A program made the position numbers and the translations under genes. A DNA stretch of 48,755 bases from Candidatus Methylomirabilota bacterium (GTDB lineage Bacteria; Methylomirabilota; Methylomirabilia; Rokubacteriales; CSP1-6), in NCBI GenBank assembly GCA_035260325.1, contig DATFVL010000295.1, positions 1 through 48,755 of the forward strand. Reading direction: 5' to 3'. The notes under the pieces were generated by a model. That model saw only the letters and a list, made by a program, of their open reading frames with translations, searched no databases and was not told the origin of the DNA. The stretch's first letter is position 1; every line of letters starts with the position of its first letter. Of this stretch, positions 31,625 through 39,668 are shown piece by piece.

Positions 31625-32416
31625 TTACCGGCCGGCGAGCCAGGCGCGTGACCTGGCGTGCTCCTCGGCGCGCTCGGTCCGGAGGTAACGGTAACGGCTG
31701 CCCCGCGCGATCAGCGCCTCGTGGACGGTGCCGCCGGGGAAGCACGCCTTGAGCTGCGGCACCACCTGGTCGCGGTCGAAGAACCGGCACGAGAAGATGT
31801 CGAAGTAGGCGCGCTCCTCGTCGGGGAAGACGTGCAGGCTCACGTGGCTCTCCGCGATCATCGTGAGGGCCGAGAGCACCCGCCGCCCATCGCCGAGCGT
31901 GTCGCGGATGACGTAGGGGCGCATGATCGGCGTCATGCCGATGGTGCGCGGCAGCCGGTCGAACGCGGCGAAGAGGGTGTCCATGCTCTGCGGGCCCTGG
32001 TAGGCGTCGATGTTGAGGAAGAGGTGCGGGCCGAAGTCCGCCTCCGTGTCGGGCTCCGTGTCCTTCATCTTGGTGCGCTCGACCGTCTGGACCGACGTCG
32101 TCTCGCAGGGGAAGACGGCCTGGAGCACGGTGCGGAGCCGGTCGGCGTCGAACGGCTCGGGCGCGACCAGGTCGGCGAAGTACGCCTCCCGGAACGAGAA
32201 GGTGTGCAGGGTGAAGTGGCCGCCCCCGAGGAAGAGGAACGCGCTGACCCCGCAGTCCTCCGCGACGACCCCGTTGTAGTAGGGGAGCACGAAGGCCGGC
32301 ATCACGGGCGTGAGCCCGAGCTGCACGGGGATCTCCTCGAGCACCTCCTGGATCAGCGGGACGTGGTCGAAGCGGGAGCGGAACCCCTGGAACCCGTCAA
32401 TCGTGAAGTGGAGCAT
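31625..32416 (-). CDS. speD: S-adenosylmethionine decarboxylase, tandem two-domain SpeD
   Basis: A 263-aa protein of two SpeD-like repeats (about 1-120 and 130-245). In the C-terminal repeat A-E189-S190-H191-V-S-L-H195 is the self-cleavage site that yields the pyruvoyl group (E|S), and Cys210 in I-F-S-C is the proton donor. In the N-terminal repeat the matching positions are Gly66 (for Ser) and about Ala85 (for Cys), with His67 and His71 kept, so that half is probably inactive. Decarboxylated AdoMet is the aminopropyl donor for spermidine. No aminopropyltransferase gene (speE) lies nearby. A predicted promoter at 32610-32639 gives a leader of roughly 185 nt. Confidence 0.88.
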   Translation of the reverse strand: MLHFTIDGFQGFRSRFDHVPLIQEVLEEIPVQLGLTPVMPAFVLPYYNGVVAEDCGVSAFLFLGGGHFTLHTFSFREAYFADLVAPEPFDADRLRTVLQAVFPCETTSVQTVERTKMKDTEPDTEADFGPHLFLNIDAYQGPQSMDTLFAAFDRLPRTIGMTPIMRPYVIRDTLGDGRRVLSALTMIAESHVSLHVFPDEERAYFDIFSCRFFDRDQVVPQLKACFPGGTVHEALIARGSRYRYLRTERAEEHARSRAWLAGR

Positions 32417-32609
32417 TCGCCTCCTCGTCGGGACGCGCGCTCGCGCGCGCGCTGCGCTTGGTCGTGCGGCTGGCTCGGCTGAAGGGGGGAGTACCGTGGA
32501 AGCCCGCGGGGTCCGAAGAGACCGGCGGACCGTCGAACACCGTCAGAAGCAGCGACTCGATCTTCGGAGTCGCATCACGACGGGCACGTACCGTCCGTCA
32601 TCGAACTCG

Positions 32610-32639
32610 ATCGTAACGACAGTCCCGAAGCGAAGTCAA
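32610..32639 (-). promoter_or_regulatory. Sigma70-type promoter of speD
   Basis: On the minus strand TTGACT (32634-32639), 18 nt, TACGAT (32610-32615). The start point would be about 185 nt upstream of the speD ATG, leaving a long structured leader. Confidence 0.5.
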
Positions 32640-32709
32640 TGCGAAACCGCTGTTCGGGGCCCCGCGGCGGCCCCGGCCGGGGTCCGTAGCCGCGCGCCGC
32701 CGACTCGGT

Positions 32710-32715
32710 TAAGCT
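32710..32715 (+). promoter_or_regulatory. -10 box adjacent to the cyclase start (candidate leaderless)
   Basis: TAAGCT, 7 nt before ATG 32723; no Shine-Dalgarno and no clear -35. Confidence 0.4.
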
Positions 32716-32722
32716 TCCCGCC

Positions 32723-35700
32723 ATGAAGTGCGCGGGCTGCGGACAGGCGAATCCGGAGGGCGCCCGGTTCTGCAATGCCTGCGGCGCGCGGCTCGACGCC
32801 GCGCCGGCCCCCGCGCCGAGCGCCTACACGCCGCGGCACCTCGCCGAGAAGATCCTGACGTCGCGTGAGGCGCTCGAAGGCGAGCGCAAGCAGGTGACCG
32901 TCCTCTTCGCCGACCTCAAGGGCTCGATGGAGCTGCTCGCCGACCGCGACCCCGAGGAGGCGCGCCGGCTCCTCGACGCCGTCCTCGAGCGGATGATGGA
33001 GGCCGTCCACCGCTACGAGGGCACGGTGAACCAGGTGATGGGCGACGGGATCATGGCGCTCTTCGGCGCGCCGCTCGCGCACGAGGACCACGCGGTGCGC
33101 GCCTGCTACGCGGCGCTCCGTATGCAGGCGAGCGTGACCCGCTGGGCCGACGAGATCCAGCGCCTCGAGGGCACGAGCGTCCGAATCCGGGTCGGCCTCA
33201 ACTCGGGCGAGGTCCTCGTACGCTCGATCGGCAGCGACCTCCACATGGACTACACGGCGGTCGGCCAGACGACGCACCTCGCCGCCAGGATGGAGCAGAT
33301 GGCGGCGCCGGGGACGATCCTCATCACCCCGTGGACGCTCCGACTGGCCGAATGGGCGATCCGCGCGAGCCCCCTCGGGCCGCGGCCGGTCAGGGGCCTC
33401 GACGCGCCGCTCGAGGTCCACGAGCTCGTCGGCGCCGTCACGTCGCGCTCGATTCTGAAGTCGGCCGCGGCCCGCCGGCTCACCCGGTTCGTCGGCCGCC
33501 GGGCGGAGCTCGCACGGCTCCAGGAGATCCTCGCGGCGGCGCACGCCGGCCGCGGCCAGATGGCGGCGGTCACCGCGGACCCCGGCGTCGGCAAGACGCG
33601 GCTCGTCTACGAGCTCGTGCAGTCGTCGGACACCCGCGACTGGCGGGTCCTCGAGTCGAGCTCGGTCCTCTACGAGCAGATGACCTCGTACCTGCCGATC
33701 ATCGAGCTCCTCCGGAAGCACTTCGAGCTCGACGACGCCGACGGGACCTTGGAGACCGCGAGGAAGGCGGCGGCGAAGCTCCTCGGGCTCGACTCCGAGC
33801 TGGACGACGCGGTTGCCCCGATCCTGTCGCTGCTCGACGCGCTGCCGGAAGACGACCCGTTCCGCGCCCTCGACGCCCGCGAGCGCCGGCGGCGGATCCT
33901 CGATGCGCTGACGCGCATGATCCTCAGGGAGAGCGACCGGCAGCCCCTGCTCCTCGTCTTCGAGAACCTCCAGTGGGCGGACGCCGAGACCCAGGCCGTG
34001 CTCGACAGCCTGCTCGAGCGCGTCCTCGGGGCGCGTCTCATGCTCCTCCTCGACTACCGGCCGGAGTTCGAGCACGACTGGCGCAGTCGTCCCGGCTTCA
34101 GCGAAGTCGCGATCGCGCCGCTCGAGCCGGCGAGCGCCGAGGAACTCCTGCAGGCCCTGCTCGGCGCCGACCGATCGCTCGCGCCGCTCCGGCGGCTCTT
34201 GGTCGAGCGGAGCCAGGGCAACCCGTTCTACCTCGAGGAGATCGTCAGGACGCTCGCCGAGACCAAGGCGCTGGCCGGCGAGCGCGGCGCTTATCGCCTG
34301 GCGAGCGACCTCGACGGCCTCCAGGTGCCGGCGACGGTCCAGGCGGTGCTCGCCGCCCGGATCGACCGGCTGCCCCACGAGCAGAAGGTCCTGCTCCAAT
34401 CGGCGTCGGTCATCGGCGTCGACGTCCCCCTGGCGCTCCTCGAGGCGATCGCCGAGCGCCCTGCGGACGCGCTCCGGAGCACGCTCGGCGAGCTCGTGGC
34501 CCGGGGCTTCCTCGACGAGACCCGGCTCTTCCCCGACATCGAGTACCGGTTCAGGAACGTGCTCGCGCGCGACGTCGCGTACGCGAGCCTGCTCCGGGAG
34601 CAGCGCCGGGCGCTCCACGCGCGCATCGTCGAGGCGATCGAGACGGTCCACCGCGACCGCCTCCCGAACCACCTCGACCAGCTCGCCTACCACGCGACCA
34701 CCGGCGAGGTGTGGGCGAAGGCCGCGGTCTACAACCGCCAGGTCGCGGCGCGGGCGGTGGCGCGGTCGGCGAACCTCGAGGCCGTCCGGGCCTCCGGCGC
34801 CGCCCTCCACGCCGTCGGCCGCCTCCCGCAGACCCGGACGACGATCGAGCAGGCGATCGACATCCGGCTCGACATGCGGCCGCCGCTCCTCCAGCTCGGC
34901 CGCCTCGACGAGGTGCTCGCCGTCTCGCGCGAGGCCGAGCGGATCGCGCGAGAGCTCGGTGACGAGCAGCGGCTCGCCCGCGTCTACGCCTACCTCGTCA
35001 ACCATCACTACTTGAAGGGCGAGACCGCCCTCGCCATCGAGTACGGCGAGCGCTGCCTCGCCGTCGGCCGGACCATGAACGACGTCGCGCTCCAGGCCCT
35101 CGCGCGGCAGTACATCGGCCAGAGCCGGCACGCGCTCGGCGACCACGCGGGGGCCGAGCGGATCCTCCTCGAGAACGTCGAGGCGCTCGACGAGGCGCGC
35201 GCCGGCACCTCGTACGTCGCCTCGTGCGCGTGGCTGGCGATGAGCCTGGCCGATCGGGGCGAGTTCGAGGCCGCCTACGCCGCCGTCGGGCGCGCCCTCC
35301 TCGCCGCCGAGGGAACGCCGCACGCCTACAGCCAGACGATCGCGTGGACCATCGCCGGCCTCGTCTCGATCCGGCACGGCCACCTGGCGCGGGCCGTCCT
35401 GCCCCTCGAGCGCAGCTTGGAGGCGTGCCGGCGCAAGCGCCTGACGGTCTGGCAGCCGATCCCCTCGTCGCTGCTCGGCCTGGCCTTCGTCCGGATGGGC
35501 CACGTGCCCGAAGGGTTGAGCCTCCTCGAGGACGCCGTGCGCCTGAGCCGCGAGCTCGGCATCCGGGCCTATTTACCCTCGTGGATCACGAACCTCGCCG
35601 AGGGTTATCTGGCCGCCGCCCAGCACGCACGCGCGCGCGTCGCCGCCGAGGAGGCGCTCGAGCTGGCGACGGCCGGCGGCGAGCGCGGCCAGGAGGCCGC

Positions 35701-36199
35701 GGCGTTGGCGCTGCTCGGCGACATCGCCGCCCGCAGCGTCCCCGCGTGGGCCGAGGAGGCGCACGCGCGCTACGCCGCCGCCCTCGCCCTCGCGCGCGAG
35801 CTCGGGCTCCGGCCGCTCAGCGCCGAGATCCACCTCGGGGCGAGCCGCCTGTGCGCGGCGCTCGGTGCTGCGCCCGACGCCCGCCGGCACCGCGCGGCCG
35901 GCGAGGCGCTCCTCGGCGAGCTCAACATGCGCGCGTCGAGCCAGTGGGGCGAGACCGAGGTGGCCGAGCTCGGCCACCTCTTCATCGTGGCGCGGGCGAA
36001 CACCGACCTCTACGACTTCCTCGCGCAGGAGCTGTCCGACGCGCGGACGATCCAGGTGATCCTCGACCGGCGGCAGGGCGAGCGGCGCCAGCCGCCGGGC
36101 ACGTCCGCCGAGGACCGCCGTCAGGCCGAGCGTCGCCGGGCGCAGCTCGACGAGGACCTCCGAGACTGGGGCCTCGCCGTCGCGCCCCGCCGGCCATGA
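32723..36199 (+). CDS. Adenylate/guanylate cyclase-AAA ATPase-TPR regulator
   Basis: A 1158-aa multidomain protein. 1-25: zinc ribbon, C-x2-C near 3 and C-x2-C near 17. About 55-215: class III nucleotide cyclase, with metal aspartates in L-F-A-D-L-K-G-S and M-G-D-G-I-M-A-L-F-G. About 250-560: AAA/NB-ARC-like ATPase with Walker A A-D-P-G-V-G-K-T near 286-293 and the Q-G-N-P-F-Y-L-E-E segment seen in LuxR/cyclase-linked ATPases. About 600-1100: TPR repeats. It is an intracellular signalling scaffold that may make cAMP. TAAGCT sits 7 nt before the ATG. The TGA overlaps the crotonase start by 4 nt. Confidence 0.92.
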   Translation: MKCAGCGQANPEGARFCNACGARLDAAPAPAPSAYTPRHLAEKILTSREALEGERKQVTVLFADLKGSMELLADRDPEEARRLLDAVLERMMEAVHRYEGTVNQVMGDGIMALFGAPLAHEDHAVRACYAALRMQASVTRWADEIQRLEGTSVRIRVGLNSGEVLVRSIGSDLHMDYTAVGQTTHLAARMEQMAAPGTILITPWTLRLAEWAIRASPLGPRPVRGLDAPLEVHELVGAVTSRSILKSAAARRLTRFVGRRAELARLQEILAAAHAGRGQMAAVTADPGVGKTRLVYELVQSSDTRDWRVLESSSVLYEQMTSYLPIIELLRKHFELDDADGTLETARKAAAKLLGLDSELDDAVAPILSLLDALPEDDPFRALDARERRRRILDALTRMILRESDRQPLLLVFENLQWADAETQAVLDSLLERVLGARLMLLLDYRPEFEHDWRSRPGFSEVAIAPLEPASAEELLQALLGADRSLAPLRRLLVERSQGNPFYLEEIVRTLAETKALAGERGAYRLASDLDGLQVPATVQAVLAARIDRLPHEQKVLLQSASVIGVDVPLALLEAIAERPADALRSTLGELVARGFLDETRLFPDIEYRFRNVLARDVAYASLLREQRRALHARIVEAIETVHRDRLPNHLDQLAYHATTGEVWAKAAVYNRQVAARAVARSANLEAVRASGAALHAVGRLPQTRTTIEQAIDIRLDMRPPLLQLGRLDEVLAVSREAERIARELGDEQRLARVYAYLVNHHYLKGETALAIEYGERCLAVGRTMNDVALQALARQYIGQSRHALGDHAGAERILLENVEALDEARAGTSYVASCAWLAMSLADRGEFEAAYAAVGRALLAAEGTPHAYSQTIAWTIAGLVSIRHGHLARAVLPLERSLEACRRKRLTVWQPIPSSLLGLAFVRMGHVPEGLSLLEDAVRLSRELGIRAYLPSWITNLAEGYLAAAQHARARVAAEEALELATAGGERGQEAAALALLGDIAARSVPAWAEEAHARYAAALALARELGLRPLSAEIHLGASRLCAALGAAPDARRHRAAGEALLGELNMRASSQWGETEVAELGHLFIVARANTDLYDFLAQELSDARTIQVILDRRQGERRQPPGTSAEDRRQAERRRAQLDEDLRDWGLAVAPRRP

Positions 36200-36968
36200 G
36201 CGAGCTCCTGCTCGAGCAGGACGGCCCCGTCGCCACCGTCACCCTCAACCGGCCCGAGGCGCGCAACGCGATGACCTTCGAGATGTACGACGCGCTCCAC
36301 GACGCCTGCGACCGCCTCGACCGCGACGCCGCCGTGCGCGTCGTGATCCTGACGGGCGCCGGCGACCGCGCGTTCGCGAGCGGCACCGACATCCGCCAGT
36401 TCCTCGCCTTCGAGACGCGCGAGGACGCGCTTGGCTACGAGGCGCGGATCGGCCGCGTCCTCTCGCGGATCGCGGGGATGCGCAAGCCGACCCTCGCGAT
36501 GCTCCGGGCGACGCGGTCGGCGGCGGCCTGTTCATGGCGCTCGCGTGCGACCTCCGGCTCGCGGCGTTGCACGCCCGCCTGGGCGCGCCGGTCGCGCGTA
36601 CGCTCGGCAACTTCCTCGCGCCCGAGAGCTTGGCGCTCCTCGTCGCGACCGTCGGGCCGGTGCGGGCGCGAGAGCTGATCCTGACCGCGCGTCTGCTGGA
36701 GGCGGCCGAGGCGCGGGCGGTCGGCCTCGTGGACGAAGTCCACCCGGCCGACGCCCTCGCCGCGCGGACGCGCGAGCTCGCCGGCCGGATCGCCGAGCAC
36801 GCCCCGCTCACGCTGGCGGCGACGAAGGAGGCGACGCGACGGCTCCTCGCCGCCCGGTCGCCGGGGAGCCTCGAGGACCTGATCCTCTCCTGCCACTTGA
36901 GCCAGGACTTCCACGAGGGCGTCCGGGCGTTCCTCGACAAGCGCAAGGCGCGGTGGCAGGGACGCTGA
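36196..36968 (+). pseudogene. Enoyl-CoA hydratase/isomerase (crotonase), frameshifted
   Basis: The first part (36196 to about 36505) encodes M-S-E-L-L-L-E-Q-D-G, then T-L-N-R-P-E-A-R-N-A-M and F-A-S-G-T-D-I-R-Q-F, the crotonase fold. The second (from about 36509, one frame over) encodes V-G-G-G-L-F-M-A-L-A-C-D-L-R to D-K-R-K-A-R-W-Q-G-R. Adding one G to the GGG at 36506-36508 would restore R-G-D-A-V-G-G-G, the expected oxyanion segment. Either a real one-base loss or a homopolymer sequencing error explains it. Length once repaired is about 257 aa, normal. It overlaps the cyclase stop (ATGA) and the next gene. Confidence 0.82.
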
Positions 36969-38059
36969 CCCGCCCGGTCCTCGGCGCGCTTCTCCTGCTC
37001 CTCGCAGCCGCCGCGGCGGCCGACGAGCCGGCGCGGATCACGCTGCCGCCCGGCTTCAGGATCGACCTCTACGCCAAGGGCTTCGGCGCCACGCGCTTCA
37101 TGACGCTCGACCCCGCGGGCACGCTGCTCGTCTCGACGCCGCGCGAGGGCCGCGTCGTCGCGCTCCCGGGCACGGACCGCGATGGGCGCGCCGACCACGT
37201 CGTCACGGTCGTCGCGGGGCTCGATCTCCCGCACGGTCTCGCGTTCAAGGACGGCTGGCTCTACGTCGCGGAGACCGGGAGCGTCCGGCGCTTCCGCTAC
37301 GATCCGGCGAGCCGGCGCACGAGCGACCCCGCGCTCGTCGTCCCGAGCATTCCGCCGCGCGGCGGCCACTGGACGCGGACGCTCGCCTTCGGCCCCGACG
37401 GCCGGCTCTACGTCTCGGTCGGGTCGTCGTGCAACGTGTGCCGCGAGCGGGACCCGCGGCGCGCCGCGGTCGTGCGCTACGAGGCCGACGGCTCGGGCGA
37501 GCACATCTTCGCGACGGGCCTCCGGAACGCGGTGGGGCTCGCCTTCCAGCCGGGCACGGGCGAGCTCTGGGCGACGGTGAACGAGCGTGACTGGCGCGGC
37601 GACGACCTCCCGCCCGACTACATCACGGCGGTGAAGGAGGGCTTCTACGGCTGGCCCGACTGCTTCGCGGACCACGGCAAGGTCGTCGCGGATCCGGAGT
37701 TCGCGGGGAGCAGGGAGCAGTGCCGGCGGATGACGCTCCCGACGCTCGAGATCCAGGCCCACTCGGCGCCGCTCGGCCTCGCCTTCTACACGGGCCGGCA
37801 GTTCCCGCCCGAGTACCGCGGGAGCCTCTTCGTCGCCTATCACGGCTCGTGGAACCGCACCGTGCCGACGGGCTACAAGCTCGTGCGCGTGCCCTTCCGC
37901 GACGGGCGGCCGAGCGGCCCCGTCGAGGACTTCGCGACGGGCTGGCGGCGCGCCGGCGTCACGTTCGGGCGGCCGGTCGGGTTGCAGGTGGCGGCGGACG
38001 GCGCGCTCTTCCTCTCGACGGACGACGCGATCTACCGGATCAGCTACCGGGCGCCGTAG
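36953..38059 (+). CDS. PQQ-dependent sugar dehydrogenase (GSDH/sorbosone type)
   Basis: A 368-aa exported six-bladed beta-propeller. The signal peptide runs T-R-P-V-L-G-A-L-L-L-L-L-A-A-A-A-A-A. L-P-P-G-F-R-I-D-L-Y-A leads in, and F-A-T-G-L-R-N-A-V-G-L-A-F and N-E-R-D are glucose/sorbosone dehydrogenase motifs. G-W-P-D-C and C-R-R pair as in cytochrome-less soluble members. The GTG at 36953 overlaps the crotonase end by 16 nt. It would oxidise a sugar or alcohol in the periplasm using PQQ; no PQQ synthesis genes are near. The start is less sure than the body. Confidence 0.85.
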   Translation: MAGTLTRPVLGALLLLLAAAAAADEPARITLPPGFRIDLYAKGFGATRFMTLDPAGTLLVSTPREGRVVALPGTDRDGRADHVVTVVAGLDLPHGLAFKDGWLYVAETGSVRRFRYDPASRRTSDPALVVPSIPPRGGHWTRTLAFGPDGRLYVSVGSSCNVCRERDPRRAAVVRYEADGSGEHIFATGLRNAVGLAFQPGTGELWATVNERDWRGDDLPPDYITAVKEGFYGWPDCFADHGKVVADPEFAGSREQCRRMTLPTLEIQAHSAPLGLAFYTGRQFPPEYRGSLFVAYHGSWNRTVPTGYKLVRVPFRDGRPSGPVEDFATGWRRAGVTFGRPVGLQVAADGALFLSTDDAIYRISYRAP

Positions 38060-38081
38060 CCGCGCGCGGCGGGCCGGCGGG

Positions 38082-38270
38082 CTAGGAGGTCCCGGACTTG
38101 CGGCAGACGACCGACCAGAGCGCGCCGGTCGCGAGCAGCGCGAGGCCGACCAGGAGCGGAGTCCAGTACCGCGGCAGCGCCAGCGCGTGGCTCAGCACGT
38201 TGATCGCGCCCACCAGCGTCAGGATCAGGCCCGCGAGCATCAGCCACCTGGGGAACCTCGCACCGTTCAT
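38082..38270 (-). CDS. Small two-helix membrane protein
   Basis: A 62-aa protein with two TM helices, about 9-28 (W-L-M-L-A-G-L-I-L-T-L-V-G-A-I) and 36-54 (T-P-L-L-V-G-L-A-L-L-A-T-G-A-L-W), a short basic N-terminus and C-R-K-S-G-T-S at the end. ATG 38270 has GGGAGGCGCTCC just upstream. It lies 20 nt downstream of the MOSC gene on the same strand. No family is recognised. Confidence 0.65.
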   Translation of the reverse strand: MNGARFPRWLMLAGLILTLVGAINVLSHALALPRYWTPLLVGLALLATGALWSVVCRKSGTS

Positions 38271-38290
38271 GGAGCGCCTCCCATTCGAGC

Positions 38291-38788
38291 TCAGTCCGGC
38301 TTCGGCCCGACGGCGTCACCGACGCGGATCACGCCCTCGTTGAGGATCCGCGCGCGGAGGCCCCCCCGATGGATCAGCCCGCCCATCACTCCCTGCTGGG
38401 TGAGGCCCTCGAGGTGCTTGCAAGGCTCGCAGAGGCGCGTGCCGACCATGAGGACGGGCCCTACCCAGAACTCGCGGTCCACGAGGTGGTTGAGCGGAAC
38501 GCCGGCGGTCGCGATGTTCCGTCGGGTCTCGGCCGGCGAGAGCTTGATGCCGAGGCGGTGGCCCTCGGCGTTCTGGACGCCGTCGAGGAGCGCCCGCACC
38601 GCCTCGACCTCGATGAGGGTCACCTCGCGCCCGCCATGGCTCGGCTTCGACGAGTAGAGGCCCGTGCCCAGGAAGTAGCGGTCACCGGCGAGCCCGCGCC
38701 CGGGCACCGCGCGCGCCTCGGTGACGGACTCCATGGGCGCGGCGGCCTTGGGTGCCAGATGGATCGAGACGACGCTCCCCTGCCACAT
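38291..38788 (-). CDS. MOSC domain protein
   Basis: A 165-aa MOSC-domain (molybdenum cofactor sulfurase C-terminal) protein. G-R-G-L-A-G-D-R-Y and the region E-A-x-R-A-L, R-R-N-I-A-T-A-G-V-P-L-N-H-L are the family core. L-C-E-P-C-K-H-L-E holds the conserved Cys that binds sulfur or Moco. Stand-alone MOSC proteins (YiiM-like) reduce N-hydroxylated compounds with Moco or handle sulfur. The start has TAGAAT 7 nt upstream (38796-38801) and no ribosome site, and the ATG lies in the loop of a 7-bp inverted repeat. Confidence 0.9.
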   Translation of the reverse strand: MWQGSVVSIHLAPKAAAPMESVTEARAVPGRGLAGDRYFLGTGLYSSKPSHGGREVTLIEVEAVRALLDGVQNAEGHRLGIKLSPAETRRNIATAGVPLNHLVDREFWVGPVLMVGTRLCEPCKHLEGLTQQGVMGGLIHRGGLRARILNEGVIRVGDAVGPKPD

Positions 38789-38801
38789 GCAGGGGATTCT
38801 A
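38777..38801 (-). promoter_or_regulatory. -10 box and inverted repeat around the MOSC start codon
   Basis: On the minus strand TAGAAT (38796-38801) lies 7 nt before the ATG. CCCCTGC (38789-38795 side) and GCAGGGG (38777-38783 side) form a perfect 7-bp inverted repeat with the start codon in the 5-nt loop. TAGAAT also contains the MlaC stop codon. Confidence 0.45.
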
Positions 38802-39395
38802 CTGCTTTTCGCGGACCTGTTTCACCAGCTGCTGGTAGGAGGTGCGGCGGATGATCTTGTCGAACTGGGCGCGGTAGTTGGCGACCAAGCTGATCCCACC
38901 GATCACGACGTCGCACGCGCGCCAGCGGTCGCCCCGCTGGAGCATGCGGTACTCGACGGGGATCTCGGTGCCCTGCTTCGTGACGATCTTCGTCTGCACC
39001 GTGGCCAGGTCACCCTCGGTGGTGTCGCCGAGGAACATGATCTTCTCGTCGCTGTAGGTTTCGAGCTTGCCGATGTAGAGGCGCTCGAGGAGGTCGCCGA
39101 AGAGCTGCATGAATTCCTCGCGCTCGGCCGCCGTGCGCGCCTCCCAGTGACGCCCGAGGGTGCGCCGGCTGAACTCCTCGATGTCCAGGATCTCGCGCGC
39201 GACGCCCAGGAGCGCCTGCCGCCGCTCGTGCTCGCGGCCCGGCTTCCGGAGCTCGGGGTCGTCCACGACCTTGAGCACCAGGGCGATCTGCGCGGAGAGC
39301 TGGTCGGCGGGCTCGCCGGCCCAGGCGATCGGCACGAGCGCCGCTGCGACGAGCAGCAGCGCGGCGACGAGCGCCATGAAGCGACCCGGGATCAT
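38799..39395 (-). CDS. mlaC: MlaC/Ttg2D-family phospholipid-binding protein
   Basis: A 198-aa exported protein: signal peptide to A-W-A-G-E (about 27), then the MlaC fold with E-E-F-S-R-R-T-L-G-R-H-W, R-E-E-F-M-Q-L-F-G-D-L-L-E-R-L-Y and W-R-A-C-D-V-V-I-G-G-I-S-L-V-A-N-Y-R-A-Q-F. MlaC shuttles phospholipids between the outer and inner membrane, so the cell is diderm. Its partners MlaA/B/D/E/F are not in the window. ATG 39395 overlaps the zinc-ribbon stop by 1 nt. Confidence 0.88.
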   Translation of the reverse strand: MIPGRFMALVAALLLVAAALVPIAWAGEPADQLSAQIALVLKVVDDPELRKPGREHERRQALLGVAREILDIEEFSRRTLGRHWEARTAAEREEFMQLFGDLLERLYIGKLETYSDEKIMFLGDTTEGDLATVQTKIVTKQGTEIPVEYRMLQRGDRWRACDVVIGGISLVANYRAQFDKIIRRTSYQQLVKQVREKQ

Positions 39396-39583
39396 CAATT
39401 GAGCCCTGTCAGGTTGAGGATCCTTCCTTCGAGCAGATGGAGCAGCGGCACGTACTCGTCGCTGCCGCAGGACGGGCACGTGGGCTCGCCGAGCTCGAAG
39501 CACTCTTCGCAGGCCACGCACACAGCGAGGCTCCTCAGCGGAACGGGCACTCGTGCGAGCGATCTGACCACCGTGCTGATCAT
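39395..39583 (-). CDS. Small zinc-ribbon protein
   Basis: A 62-aa protein with C22-V-A-C25-E-E-C28 and C36-P-S-C39, a rubredoxin-like or ribbon zinc site, between a basic N-terminus (V-V-R-S-L-A-R-V-P) and a hydrophobic end. It resembles short FmdB-like or YgiT-like ribbons but is not clearly assigned. ATG 39583 has AGGAGG 8-9 nt upstream. It is coupled to mlaC (TGATG). Confidence 0.7.
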   Translation of the reverse strand: MISTVVRSLARVPVPLRSLAVCVACEECFELGEPTCPSCGSDEYVPLLHLLEGRILNLTGLN

Positions 39584-39668
39584 CGTCGTGAACCTCCTGG
39601 GAGGAGGTCAACGCAAAGTGGATACCAATCCGGAAACAGAGCCCAACAGACTGAATTCACTCGATTTC

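Larger units (their letters stand above)
32417..32722. other. Intergenic region between speD and the cyclase gene (306 nt)
   Basis: The only gene-free stretch over 300 nt. It holds the speD promoter (32610-32639, minus) and the cyclase -10 box (32710-32715, plus). In the speD leader there is a 7-bp hairpin, GCGACTC with GAGTCGC around an 8-nt loop (32552-32573), and two very short ATG ORFs on the minus strand (8 and 10 codons). No known riboswitch is recognised. Confidence 0.6.

Noticed and set aside
31625-31900. Second Ser-cleavage site in the N-terminal SpeD repeat
   Set aside because: The matching position is Gly66 in G-G-G-H, and the Cys position is not Cys, so a second pyruvoyl group is not possible there.
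32636-35503. A 955-codon minus-strand frame opposite the cyclase gene
   Set aside because: Low-complexity Arg/Glu/Leu composition without motifs; the plus-strand gene has cyclase and Walker signatures.
36490-36540. Programmed frameshifting in the crotonase gene
   Set aside because: No slippery heptamer, internal Shine-Dalgarno or downstream pseudoknot is evident, and a single missing G explains the break simply.
38059-38070. 12-bp palindrome GCCGCGCGCGGC after the sugar dehydrogenase as a terminator
   Set aside because: Purely alternating GC sequence occurs often by chance in this DNA, and there is no U-tract.
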